A DNA stretch of 64,000 nt from Bog-756 sp963696495 (lineage in GTDB: Bacteria > Actinomycetota > Acidimicrobiia > Acidimicrobiales > RAAP-2), in NCBI GenBank assembly GCA_963696495.1, contig CAVOKJ010000004.1, positions 310,001-374,000 of the forward strand, written 5' to 3'. Below, piece after piece: positions 56,334 to 64,000 of this stretch (within the stretch, counting starts at the first letter, position 1; every line of letters starts with the position of its first letter). The translations under genes were made by a program, and so were the position numbers. The notes under the pieces were generated by a model. That model did not search any database and was not told the DNA's origin. It was given only the letters and a program-made list of their open reading frames with translations.

Positions 56334-57305
56334 ATGATCCCCACCTTCGTGATCTTCCTGCGCGAGGGGATCGAGGCCAGCATGATCGTGGCCATCCTGC
56401 TCGCCTACCTGGACAAGATCGGGCAGCGCCGCCACTTCCGGGACGTCTTCCTCGGCGTGGCGGCGGCCATGGTGCTCGTCCTCGGCGGTGGCATCGCCGC
56501 CTACCTCGTGATCAAGCAGTACGAGGGTTCGACCGTGCAGACGGTCTTCGAGACGATCACGTTCCTCGTGGCCGCGTCGGTGCTGACCTACATGACGTTC
56601 TGGATGCAGTCCCACAGCCGGACCATGTCGGCCGACCTCCAGCGCCGCTCCGAGGAGGCGCTCAACGGCAAGGCCCGGTTCGGCCTGGGCCTGCTCGCCT
56701 TCCAGGCGGTCGGGCGGGAGGGCCTCGAGACCATGGTCTTCACCCTGGCCATCGTGTTCGCGTCGTCCGACCAGGCCGCCACCTCCGCCCACGGCAAGGG
56801 GCTGATCCTCGGCGCCGTGGTGGGCCTCGCCGTCGCCCTGTCGATCGCCTACGTCATCTTCAAGCTCGGCCGGCGCCTGAACCTCGGGCTGTTCTTCCGG
56901 GTGATCGGGGTGGTGCTCATGGTCTTCGCCGCCGGCCTCCTGGCCGACGCCGTCGAGAACATGCAACAGCTCGGCTGGCTCCCCTTCCTCGGCCACACGG
57001 TGTGGGACACGAGCAGCGCCCTGAGCGAAGACAGCTCCATCGGTGACGTGTTCCACAGCCTGCTCGGGTACGCCGACCGGCCCTCCGTGCTGCAGATCAT
57101 CGTGTGGGTCACCTACGTGGCCGTGTCCGTGACGCTGTTCGTCCGCCTCGGCCGTCGCTCCCGCAAGCGGACGGCGGGGGTGGCCACCGCGGGCCCGGCG
57201 GCGCCGGTGCCGCCGGCCATGGCCGACCGACCGGTCGGCACCACGGGGACGCCGGTGGTGACCGCGGGGCACCCGGCGAACCGACCGGCGGGCGGACCCG
57301 TCTAA
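56334..57305 (+). CDS. FTR1 family iron permease
   Basis: A 323-residue membrane protein with about seven helices. Two R-E-G-[LI]-E iron-binding motifs are present, REGIE (10-14) in the first helix and REGLE (128-132) in helix four, as in fungal Ftr1p and bacterial EfeU. The C-terminal 50 residues are a Pro/Ala/Thr-rich cytoplasmic tail. EfeO and EfeB partners are not in the window. The frame opens at a TTG at 56301, but the ATG at 56334 places the REGIE motif where it belongs. The iron box just upstream suggests repression under iron sufficiency. Confidence 0.92.
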   Translation: MIPTFVIFLREGIEASMIVAILLAYLDKIGQRRHFRDVFLGVAAAMVLVLGGGIAAYLVIKQYEGSTVQTVFETITFLVAASVLTYMTFWMQSHSRTMSADLQRRSEEALNGKARFGLGLLAFQAVGREGLETMVFTLAIVFASSDQAATSAHGKGLILGAVVGLAVALSIAYVIFKLGRRLNLGLFFRVIGVVLMVFAAGLLADAVENMQQLGWLPFLGHTVWDTSSALSEDSSIGDVFHSLLGYADRPSVLQIIVWVTYVAVSVTLFVRLGRRSRKRTAGVATAGPAAPVPPAMADRPVGTTGTPVVTAGHPANRPAGGPV

Positions 57306-57318
57306 CCTCGCAATTCCC

Positions 57319-58239
57319 ATGAGCCCCCGAGCCACGAACGACGTCCCGTCGATGCGGGGGAGGACGGTCGTGATCACCGGGGGCAATTCGGGGGTGGGCA
57401 AGGCGACGGCGGTGGCGCTCGCCGGCGCCGGTGCCCACACCATCATCACCGCCCGCAGCGAGTCCCGGGGCCGAGAGGCCGTATCGGACATCCGCCGCGT
57501 CAGCGGATCGGACCAGGTGGAACTGGTGGTGTTCGACCTCGCCGACCTGGACTCGGTGCGGGCGGGCGCGGCCGAGCTGCTCGAACGGACCGACCGCATC
57601 CACGTGCTGGTGAACAACGCCGGACTCGTGCTCTCCGAGCGCCGCGAGACCAAGGACGGGTTCGAAGCCACCTTCGGGACCAACCACCTGGGACCGTTCC
57701 TCCTGACGCGACTGCTGACCGCCCGTCTGGTCGACTCGACGCCCGCCCGCGTGGTCAACGTCGCCTCGACCGCCCATCGGACCGCCAGGCGCGGCCTCGA
57801 CTTCGACGACCTCCAGTCCACGCGGCACTACCGGGGGATGCAGGCCTACAGCCAATCCAAGCTGGCCAACATCCTGTTCACCACCGAGCTGGCCCGGCGG
57901 CTGGAGGGGACCGGCGTGACGGCCAACGCCGTGCACCCGGGCACCGTGGCCAGCGGCTTCGCCCGGGACGACGACGCGTCGGGCTTCCTGGCCTTCGGGA
58001 TCAAACTCATCAAGCCGTTCATCCTCACCCCCGAGCAGGGCGCCCGGACCTCGGTCTATGTGGCCTCCTCGCCCGAGGTGGCCACCGTGACCGGGAAGTA
58101 CTTCGTCAAGTGCCGGATCCGGCAGCCGTCGGCAGCGGCCCGGGACGAATCGGCAGCCGCCCGGCTGTGGGCGGTCAGCGAAGCGCTGGTCGATGGGGCC
58201 GCTCCCACCCCGGGCGGCCGCCACGCCCCGGCCGGCTGA
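57319..58239 (+). CDS. Short-chain dehydrogenase/reductase, retinol-dehydrogenase-like
   Basis: A 306-residue SDR of the RDH11-14 type: GRTVVITGGNSGVGKATA cofactor loop, ARSESRG after strand 2 for NADP(H), VNNAGLV, VNVASTAHR with Ser, and YSQSKLANILF with Tyr-x-x-x-Lys. The later segments VTANAVHPGTVAS and TPEQGARTSVYVAS are typical of that subgroup. Substrate unknown; lipid-derived ketones or aldehydes are usual. The ATG starts 14 bases after the FTR1 stop. Confidence 0.9.
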   Translation: MSPRATNDVPSMRGRTVVITGGNSGVGKATAVALAGAGAHTIITARSESRGREAVSDIRRVSGSDQVELVVFDLADLDSVRAGAAELLERTDRIHVLVNNAGLVLSERRETKDGFEATFGTNHLGPFLLTRLLTARLVDSTPARVVNVASTAHRTARRGLDFDDLQSTRHYRGMQAYSQSKLANILFTTELARRLEGTGVTANAVHPGTVASGFARDDDASGFLAFGIKLIKPFILTPEQGARTSVYVASSPEVATVTGKYFVKCRIRQPSAAARDESAAARLWAVSEALVDGAAPTPGGRHAPAG

Positions 58240-58359
58240 GCCGGTTCGCCGCCGGCACGACCGACCCGGCCGGTCCGCGCCCTTCGAGGCCGCCGGGCCT
58301 AGGGTGTTCGCCGGACGCCGGGACCCGACGACGGGTCGGCGCCGAAGCGGGAGGTGGTC

Positions 58360-58944
58360 ATGCCTGGCTCAGCGGGAGTGGACGTCACACCGGAGCAACG
58401 GGACATCCTGAGGGTCGTCGGGAAGTCGTGGGGGTGGGTGCTGTTCTTCGGGATCGTGACCCTGATCCTCGGCATCCTGGTCATCCTCCACCCGAAGGAC
58501 ACCATCTACGCCTTCGCCATCGTGCTGGGCATCTGGCTGTTCGTGGCCGGGCTGTTCCGGATCGTGACGGCCATCGCCGACCATGACGACACGGCGGGGA
58601 CCCGGTGGCTGCTGGCCATCCTCGGGATCCTGTCGGTGATCATCGGGATCCTCTTCCTCCGGCACACCGAGGAGACGGTCACCACCCTGGCCTTCCTGAT
58701 CGGCCTCTTCTGGGTCGTCGGGGGGATCATCGAGTTCTTCACCGCCTACAGCGACTACGGGTCACCGGCCCGTGCCTGGCGCATCGCCATGGGGGTCCTG
58801 GCGTTCGCCGCCGGGGTGGTGACCCTGGTGGTGCCCCACCTGACGCTCAACGTGCTGGCCGTCATCATGGGGATCTGGCTGATCATCTACGGCGGCCTGG
58901 AGATCGCGCTCTCCCTGCAGCTCCGCCACCTCGCCGACGTCTGA
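58360..58944 (+). CDS. HdeD/DUF308 family membrane protein
   Basis: A 194-residue integral membrane protein with six helices in three pairs, each containing the DUF308 motif G-I-x-x-L-I-x-G (FFGIVTLILGILVILHP; LAILGILSVIIGILFLRH; GVLAFAAGVVTLVVPH), with the last helix LAVIMGIWLIIYGGLEI. In enterobacteria, HdeD contributes to acid resistance; the role in Actinomycetota is unknown. The ATG at 58360 follows GGGAGG. Confidence 0.88.
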   Translation: MPGSAGVDVTPEQRDILRVVGKSWGWVLFFGIVTLILGILVILHPKDTIYAFAIVLGIWLFVAGLFRIVTAIADHDDTAGTRWLLAILGILSVIIGILFLRHTEETVTTLAFLIGLFWVVGGIIEFFTAYSDYGSPARAWRIAMGVLAFAAGVVTLVVPHLTLNVLAVIMGIWLIIYGGLEIALSLQLRHLADV

Positions 58945-58977
58945 CCCGGAGCGGCACCCCGGCTCCGCCCCCGGTGG

Positions 58978-59676
58978 TCAGGCCGAGTGGCGCCGGTCGG
59001 CCCGAAGGGTGTCCCTCATGGCGACGGCGGTCTTGGCCCGCTCGACCTGCTCGGCGGTGAGCGGTGGGTGCGCCAGCGGTCGGTCGGTCGGGGCCAGCGC
59101 GTCCAACAACAGGTCGAAGTGGCGCAACCAGGCGTCGGGCGAGACGGTGGCGGTCGTCTCGATGACCCCGCGCAGCGACCAGAAGAGCACGATGACGTCC
59201 TCGTAGACGAGGTCGCCCCGGACGGCACCGGCATCCTGGGCACGCCGCAGGAGCTCCCGGGTGACCTCGGCGATCCGGGTGCGCACGTGGTCCGGGGTGG
59301 CCTCCCACAGCCGGGTGAGGCAGCCGGCGTGCTCGTACTGGAGCCGGCCCACGGCGCGGAGGTACTCGGTGAAGCCCTCGGCCGGCGACTCGAACTCGAT
59401 GGCCGACTGGGCCGCCGAGAGCACACGCTCCAGCACCTCGTTGACCACGGCCTGGATGAGCAGCTCCTTGGTGGGGAAGCGCCGGTAGAGGGTGCCGACC
59501 CCGACGCCGGCCCGCTGGGCGATGACCTCGACGCCGACGTCGACGCCGTCCTCGGCGAAGGTCGCCCGGGCCGCCGCCAGGATCTTGCCGCGGTTCCTTG
59601 CGGCGTCCCTCCGGAGGGGAGGAGCCGCCGCAGCGGGGTCGGCCGGTGCCGGGTCGGTACTCATTCCTCGACTCAT
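58978..59676 (-). CDS. TetR family transcriptional regulator
   Basis: A roughly 232-residue TetR protein with HTH RDAARNRGKILAAARATFAEDGVDVGVEVIAQRAGVGVGTLYRRFPTKELLIQAVV. It resembles the TetR at 3430 in the VGVGT-x-YRRFP core. Its ATG at 59676 overlaps the stop of the MFS gene by four bases (ATGA); a second ATG at 59664 with CGAGGA ahead is an alternative start. It is co-transcribed with the exporter it probably controls, an arrangement unlike the divergent pair at 1765-4092. Confidence 0.87.
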   Translation of the reverse strand: MSRGMSTDPAPADPAAAAPPLRRDAARNRGKILAAARATFAEDGVDVGVEVIAQRAGVGVGTLYRRFPTKELLIQAVVNEVLERVLSAAQSAIEFESPAEGFTEYLRAVGRLQYEHAGCLTRLWEATPDHVRTRIAEVTRELLRRAQDAGAVRGDLVYEDVIVLFWSLRGVIETTATVSPDAWLRHFDLLLDALAPTDRPLAHPPLTAEQVERAKTAVAMRDTLRADRRHSA

Positions 59677-61136
59677 TCCTCGGCGATGGTCCCGCCGGCC
59701 AGCATGGCCAGCTCGGCGTTCTGCAGGTGGTGCTCGTGGTCGGTGGACGCGGCCGCCGAGGTGGCGGTGGGGATGAAGGCGGCGGCGACGATGGCGACGA
59801 CCGTCATCGCCGCCAGGAAGGCGAACCCCCTGGTGTAGCCCGAGGCCGCCGGCAGCCCGTCGCTCATCAGCGTCGAGGTGACGATGCTGGACATCACGCC
59901 GGCGCCGACGGCGCCGCCGATGGTGCGGATGTTGGCGTTCATGCCGCTGGCCACCCCGGTCTGGGCGGCGGGCACCGCCTGGACGATGAGGTTGGACATG
60001 GCCGAGAAGGCCAGCCCGAGCCCGACCCCCAGCATGGTGCTGGCGGAGTAGATCTCCCACGGATGGGTGTGGGCGAAGGCGAGGACGAGGTAGGCGGCGC
60101 AGGAGAAGCAGGAACCGATGATCACCGCCGCCTTCGAGCCGATCGCCGCGGCGATCCGCCCCGACAGCATGCCGAAGATGAACATGGTCACGGTCAGCGG
60201 GAGGAGGTAGAGCCCCGACTGGATGATGGTGGCCCCGAACCCGTACCCGGAGGACTTCGGGGTCTGGAGGAACTCGGGCAGGAAGCCGATCACCGAGTAC
60301 ATGCCGATGCCGAAGAGGAAGGCGACCAGGTTGTTGGTCCACACCGCGGGCAGCCGCATCATCCGCATGTCGACGAGCGGCTCCCGTGAGCGCAGCTCGA
60401 CGGCGATCCATGCACCGGCCAGGGCCACCGCCACCACGATGAGCCCGATCACCTTGCTCGAGCCCCAGCCCCATGTGGGGGCCTCGCTGACCGCGACCAG
60501 GAGCGCGACCAGCCAGGCCGACAGCAGGACGGCCGCCAGCCAGCTGATCCGGCCCGGGGTGCGGACCGGTGACTCGGGGACGAAGAGCTGGGCACAGATG
60601 GCGGCGATCACGGTGATGATCAGGGGGATCCAGAACAGCCAGTGGTAGTCGAGGTGGCTCACGATGGGACCGGCGAGGACGATCCCGGCCCCGCCCCCCA
60701 CCGCCGCCATGGCGGCCACGACGCCGACCCCACCGGCGACCTTGGCCGACGGGAACTCGTCACGGATGATGCCGAAGGACAGGGGCAGGACCGCCCCGCC
60801 GATGCCCTGGATGGCCCGGGCGAGGATCAGGACCCCGATGGAGTGGGCCAGCCCCGCCATCAACGAGCCCACCGCCAGCGCCCCGAGCGTCGCCACCAGC
60901 ATGCGCTCCTTGCCCACCATGTCGCCCACCCGTCCGAGGATGGGTGTGAAGATCGACGCCGACAGCAGGTACACGGTGAGCACCCACGTCACCGTGCCCT
61001 GGGACGTGTGGAGGTCGTGCTGGATGGTGGTGAGCACCGGGGTCACCAACGACTGCAGCAGGGCGTAGGCGGACACGCCCAGCAACAGCACCACGAACGT
61101 CGCCCTGTAGCTCGCCCTGTCGAGAGATCTGGTCAT
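59673..61136 (-). CDS. MFS drug efflux transporter, DHA2 type
   Basis: A 487-residue exporter of the 14-helix DHA2 group: SAYALLQSLVTPVLTTIQHDLHTSQGTVTWVLTVYLLSASIFTPILGRVGDMVGKERML carries the typical N-terminal pattern, and ILARAIQGIGGAVLPLSFGI is helix four. The ATG at 61136 follows AGGGAAG, although the frame extends further. It is translationally coupled to the tetR-type gene downstream. Substrate unknown; export of a toxic compound is the family expectation. Confidence 0.9.
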   Translation of the reverse strand: MTRSLDRASYRATFVVLLLGVSAYALLQSLVTPVLTTIQHDLHTSQGTVTWVLTVYLLSASIFTPILGRVGDMVGKERMLVATLGALAVGSLMAGLAHSIGVLILARAIQGIGGAVLPLSFGIIRDEFPSAKVAGGVGVVAAMAAVGGGAGIVLAGPIVSHLDYHWLFWIPLIITVIAAICAQLFVPESPVRTPGRISWLAAVLLSAWLVALLVAVSEAPTWGWGSSKVIGLIVVAVALAGAWIAVELRSREPLVDMRMMRLPAVWTNNLVAFLFGIGMYSVIGFLPEFLQTPKSSGYGFGATIIQSGLYLLPLTVTMFIFGMLSGRIAAAIGSKAAVIIGSCFSCAAYLVLAFAHTHPWEIYSASTMLGVGLGLAFSAMSNLIVQAVPAAQTGVASGMNANIRTIGGAVGAGVMSSIVTSTLMSDGLPAASGYTRGFAFLAAMTVVAIVAAAFIPTATSAAASTDHEHHLQNAELAMLAGGTIAEE

Positions 61137-61363
61137 GGGTTTCTTCCCTGTCGTGGGGGGCACGGTCGGCCCGATGGCGTCGTCGCCGCCGTTGTCACCG
61201 GTCCGTCGGCCAAGGCGCCGTCCCGACGCTCGTACCGGAGCGCCGGTTCCGGTTAACGTACCACAAGCGGAGTAGGTGCTCCACTTGTCCGAGGGGCGTG
61301 CGGGGGCGGCACGAGCGTCGTCGGCGCCGGGGGGGCCGGTCGAGGGCTGCGCCGGCCGGCCCG

Positions 61364-62176
61364 CTACCGCAGTCCGAGCGTCACCGCATGGCTCTCCTTG
61401 ATCAGGCGGACCGAACGCGCCCCGTACCAGCCGAACCCGATCCCGGTGGCCACGGCTGCCGCACCGGGGCCGAAGGCGACCGGGCTTCCGGTCAGCGCCA
61501 GGATCTGCGCCGCGGTGGTGAAGGCGAGGGTCGCCACATAACAGCCCCACATCCGGGCTACGGCGCTCCGGCCGGCGTCACCGGGGGGAAGGCAGTCCCG
61601 GACGGACTGGTAGGGGAACCAGAAGTTGACGACGGGGATGAACCAGCTGCCGACCCCGAGCCCGGGCGTCCTCTTCGCCGGAAGCGACAGCAGCTGGGCC
61701 GTCTTGGCCGCCGGGTACTGCCAGACGAGGACGAACACGATGAACGGGGCCGACACCACCACGTTGACCAGTCCGAGGAGGTTCAGCTCGTTCGTCCTGG
61801 TCTCGTGCACGGGTTGGATCACCCCGGTCTGGAGTTGGACGCGCAGGCTGTGGAACACCTCCCGCAGGATGGAGCTCTCGGCCCAGGCGATGAGCAGCCA
61901 CACGACCACGATGACGGGGTAGGACACGAAGGCGATCCTCGCCCAGGGCGCGGTCCTCGTCTCCGATGCGAACCGGTCCTGGACCGACGGGCCCGGTGCC
62001 ACGGTGCCCGGATAGGCGACCGGCACCGATTGGAAGTAGGCGGCCTGCTGCCCGGCCGGTGTCGGATCGGAGGCCCATTCGGTCCACCTCACCCCGTCCC
62101 ACCACCGCCAGGCCCTCGCCCCGGCCGGATCCGGATACCACCCCGGTGGGGGCCCGCCTGTTCCGGTCGGATACAC
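61364..62176 (-). CDS. DUF2510-DUF4328 membrane protein
   Basis: A 270-residue protein: the N-terminal DUF2510 motif PPGWYPDPAGARAWRWWDGVRWTEW, then a linker, then four to six helices of the DUF4328 type (RIAFVSYPVIVVVWLLIAWAE, LVNVVVSAPFIVFVLVWQYPAAKTAQLL, GVGSWFIPVVNFWFPYQSVRDCL with the conserved W-F-x-P-V/I-x-N-F-W-x-P-Y block). Found in many Actinomycetota, function unknown. The start is a GTG at 62176; the frame upstream lacks the motif. Confidence 0.87.
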   Translation of the reverse strand: MYPTGTGGPPPGWYPDPAGARAWRWWDGVRWTEWASDPTPAGQQAAYFQSVPVAYPGTVAPGPSVQDRFASETRTAPWARIAFVSYPVIVVVWLLIAWAESSILREVFHSLRVQLQTGVIQPVHETRTNELNLLGLVNVVVSAPFIVFVLVWQYPAAKTAQLLSLPAKRTPGLGVGSWFIPVVNFWFPYQSVRDCLPPGDAGRSAVARMWGCYVATLAFTTAAQILALTGSPVAFGPGAAAVATGIGFGWYGARSVRLIKESHAVTLGLR

Positions 62177-62311
62177 GGGCCGAAGGGTAGTGCCCGGGGT
62201 CCCCGAAAGCGGCGAGCGGGTCGACGTCCGACAGGCCACCCCCGGCGCTCCGAGCGTCCCCGTCTGCCGGGCGCACCCGGCGGGCGCACCCGGCGCAGCC
62301 GGAGGCACCGG

Positions 62312-63610
62312 CTACAGCGGCTCGCCCTCGCCCAGCTCGGAGGTGACCTCCGCCACCGCGTCGACACGTTCCTCGGCGGAGAGCTCTCTCCCGCCCCCGT
62401 TGTCGCGCCACAGCTCGGGCACCCGCCAGAGGAGGACGCCCACGCCGGCGACGCAGGCCAGGCCCCCGGACCACACGGCGAACTGGGGCCCACCGATGGC
62501 GGCGGCCAGCCCCGTCTCGGCGTCACCGAGGCGCGGGCCCCCGGCCACCACGGCGAAGAACGTTCCCGACAGCCGCCCCTGGAGATGCTCGGGCACAGTC
62601 CGCTGCTGCACGGCCTGGCGGAACACGGCCGATACGACATCGGCCGCCCCGGCCACCGCCAACAGGGTCAACCCGATCCAGAGGACCGGCACCACGCCGA
62701 ACACGGCGATGGTCGTGCCCCAGACGACCACGCAGGCGGCGATGGCCCGACCCTGGTGATGGACACGGCTGCACCAGCCGGTGAACAGTGAGCCGACGAG
62801 CGCACCGGCGCCGGGAGCGGCGTAGAGCAGCCCGACCACCCCGGCCCCGCCGCCGAAGAGCCCGGTGCCGAGGGCGGGGAACACCGCCCTCGGCATCCCG
62901 AAGATCATGGCGTTGAGATCGATCCAGTAGGTGGCGGACAAGAGCTTCTGACCACGCAGGTGGCGGAATCCCTCGGCCATCGACCGCAGGCCCATCGGCG
63001 TGCCCCCTCCGCTCGGGACCAGTGCCGGCAGGGACAGGGCGGCGATCAACGCCACCCCGAAGGTGGCCACGTCGATGCCGAACACCGCGCTCAACCCGAT
63101 GGTGGCGATGAGGACCCCGGCGAGGGCCGGCCCGGCGACCAGCGCCAACTGCTGGATCGACGTCTGGAGGGCGATGGCGGCGGTCACGTCCCGTGCCTCG
63201 ACCAGCATGGGCAGCGCCGCCCGCCTCGCCGGCCAGTCGACGCCCTGGAACCCGGCGGCGGCCCCCGTGCAGACGAAGAGCGGCCACACCGCCGGATGGG
63301 CGAACGATGCGTTGACGACCAGGCCGCCGATGGCGGTGGCCATGGCCAACTGGGTGAGGATCAGGACCTTCCGGCGGTCCATGGCATCGGCCAGGGTCCC
63401 GCCCCAGAGGGCACCGGCCAGCAGCGGGCCGAGCTGGACCAGGCCGATGAGGCCGACGACGAGTGTCGAGTGGGTGAGGTCGAAGGCCTGGAACGACACG
63501 GCCACCAGGGTCAGCTGGGAGCCCAGGCCGGACACCACCTGGCCCGCCCACAGACGGCGGAACTGCCGGTACCTCCGAAGAGGGGTGATGTCCACGACGA
63601 ACCGGGCCAC
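62312..63610 (-). CDS. MFS transporter, EntS/MFS_3 type
   Basis: A 432-residue 12-helix exporter of the enterobactin-exporter-like group: RQFRRLWAGQVVSGLGSQLTLVAVSFQAFDLTHSTLVVGLIGLVQLGPLL, GTLADAMDRRKVLILTQLAM (helix 2-3 loop), and a C-terminal half mirrored. The substrate could be a siderophore, peptide or drug; no siderophore genes are in the window, so nothing narrows it. Start GTG at 63610. It ends 135 bases from the DUF4328 gene on the same strand. Confidence 0.9.
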   Translation of the reverse strand: MARFVVDITPLRRYRQFRRLWAGQVVSGLGSQLTLVAVSFQAFDLTHSTLVVGLIGLVQLGPLLAGALWGGTLADAMDRRKVLILTQLAMATAIGGLVVNASFAHPAVWPLFVCTGAAAGFQGVDWPARRAALPMLVEARDVTAAIALQTSIQQLALVAGPALAGVLIATIGLSAVFGIDVATFGVALIAALSLPALVPSGGGTPMGLRSMAEGFRHLRGQKLLSATYWIDLNAMIFGMPRAVFPALGTGLFGGGAGVVGLLYAAPGAGALVGSLFTGWCSRVHHQGRAIAACVVVWGTTIAVFGVVPVLWIGLTLLAVAGAADVVSAVFRQAVQQRTVPEHLQGRLSGTFFAVVAGGPRLGDAETGLAAAIGGPQFAVWSGGLACVAGVGVLLWRVPELWRDNGGGRELSAEERVDAVAEVTSELGEGEPL

Positions 63611-63747
63611 CCGTCAACGGTAGTGGTCGGCGCGCCGGTTCCGTCCCGTCAGCCACTGCTTCGATGATCGCCGGCGAGCGGAGGGCCGTCATTGCCGGAA
63701 ATGCGGATGACACCAGACCGACCACTTGGGCCGCTACACTGGTCTCC

Positions 63748-63924
63748 GTGAGCAGCATGGACACCCCACCGAGCGATAAGGACCACGCCGGAAAGGGTCG
63801 GCCGGAGGCCGAGCCCGAGGGCCCTCCCATGGCTGTGTCGATTGCCGGCATCTCGACGGCATGTAGCAAGAATGCCCTCGTATCGTCGGCCAAGGCGGTC
63901 CGGGAGGCGCTCTCGACGGAGTAG
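63748..63924 (+). CDS. Small protein of unknown function
   Basis: A 58-residue product: a polar, Pro/Glu-rich first half (MDTPPSDKDHAGKGRPEAEPEGPP) and a second half that could form a helix (MAVSIAGISTACSKNALVSSAKAVREALS), with one Cys. The GTG at 63748 or ATG at 63757 is the start; upstream the frame is open but without features. The transcript ends in two hairpins after the stop, the second an intrinsic terminator. It might be a short regulatory or signalling peptide; this is a guess. Confidence 0.45.
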   Translation: MSSMDTPPSDKDHAGKGRPEAEPEGPPMAVSIAGISTACSKNALVSSAKAVREALSTE

Positions 63925-63946
63925 ACCAGACACAATCGGGTCTGGT
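63925..63946 (+). other. Hairpin directly after the small protein gene
   Basis: ACCAGAC (63925-63931) pairs perfectly with GTCTGGT (63940-63946) over an eight-base loop, starting right after the stop codon. It precedes the terminator by 11 bases and may stabilise the transcript. Confidence 0.5.
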
Positions 63947-63957
63947 CCGTTCGGGAA

Positions 63958-63983
63958 GTCGCCTCTCACGAGGCGGCTTTTTT
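63958..63983 (+). terminator. Intrinsic terminator
   Basis: GTCGCCTC (63958-63965) pairs with GAGGCGGC (63970-63977) with one G-T wobble over a TCAC loop, followed by six T residues (63978-63983). Confidence 0.88.
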
Positions 63984-64000
63984 GTTGTCCTGGCATCGGA

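Noticed and set aside
56076..57821. Open minus-strand frame of 581 codons
   Set aside because: It lies opposite the FTR1 and second SDR genes, both well supported; its product is rich in His, Glu and Gly without motifs.

Overview
The window is very GC-rich. It uses GTG and even TTG start codons freely and carries families typical of Actinomycetota: DUF664/DinB-type proteins, DUF2505, DUF2510/DUF4328, a LytR-CpsA-Psr protein, small F420-type flavin-binding barrels, a Nur-like Fur regulator and small LS-x-YN cysteine proteins. I infer a free-living actinobacterium, perhaps of the Acidimicrobiia; this rests on gene content, not on a marker gene. No phage, integrase, transposase, CRISPR array or rRNA operon was seen. 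The only RNA gene recognised is tRNA-Arg(CCT) at 6291.

Layout. 0-9.5 kb: a CysQ-like fragment, an Old Yellow Enzyme homologue, a divergent MFS/TetR efflux pair with clear operator repeats, an ACT-domain protein, hydrolases, the tRNA, a quinone-oxidoreductase-like enzyme, an inositol-phosphatase homologue and a serine hydrolase. 9.5-20 kb: a visibly less GC-rich accessory stretch with a truncated membrane-protein paralogue, a flavin monooxygenase-like protein, a methyltransferase/MarR pair with two palindromic operators, and three neighbouring exported proteins (an internally duplicated secreted protein, a repeat protein broken by a frameshift, and a lipoprotein with a neocarzinostatin-like domain). 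20-37 kb: an ABC exporter with its TetR regulator, a carotenoid-oxygenase homologue, the full-length parent of the truncated membrane protein, an SRAP protein, a TauD-type dioxygenase with a recognisable promoter and operator, an archaeal-type CTP-dependent riboflavin kinase homologue, two DinB-like proteins in all, a GNAT enzyme, a P-loop kinase and a secreted glycosidase-like protein.

37-50 kb: a 1101-residue cyclase-like/AAA/TPR signalling protein, a cell-wall LCP protein, a nickel/cobalt permease and a Fur-family regulator divergent around a near-perfect Nur box, a secreted Fn3-spherulin-4-like protein, a HiPIP-like mini-protein, a nitrobindin-like barrel and an XRE regulator. 50-64 kb: an alpha-glucosidase with an SRPBCC partner; a tightly coupled operon of an SDR and two double-hotdog thioesterase-like proteins, preceded by a 15-codon leader frame; an FTR1 iron permease directly behind a DtxR/IdeR-type iron box; a second SDR and an HdeD-like protein; a second MFS/TetR efflux module; another MFS exporter; and a small protein gene ending in two hairpins, the second an intrinsic terminator.

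How the genes fit together: several modules are self-contained regulator-plus-target pairs whose operators can be read from the DNA (MFS/TetR, methyltransferase/MarR, ABC/TetR, NiCoT/Nur, XRE autoregulation). The most unusual items are the archaeal-type riboflavin kinase, a pair of unrelated small proteins sharing an exact C-x12-C-x5-H-x3-H pattern, the HiPIP-like protein, and the exported-protein cluster at 15-18.6 kb.
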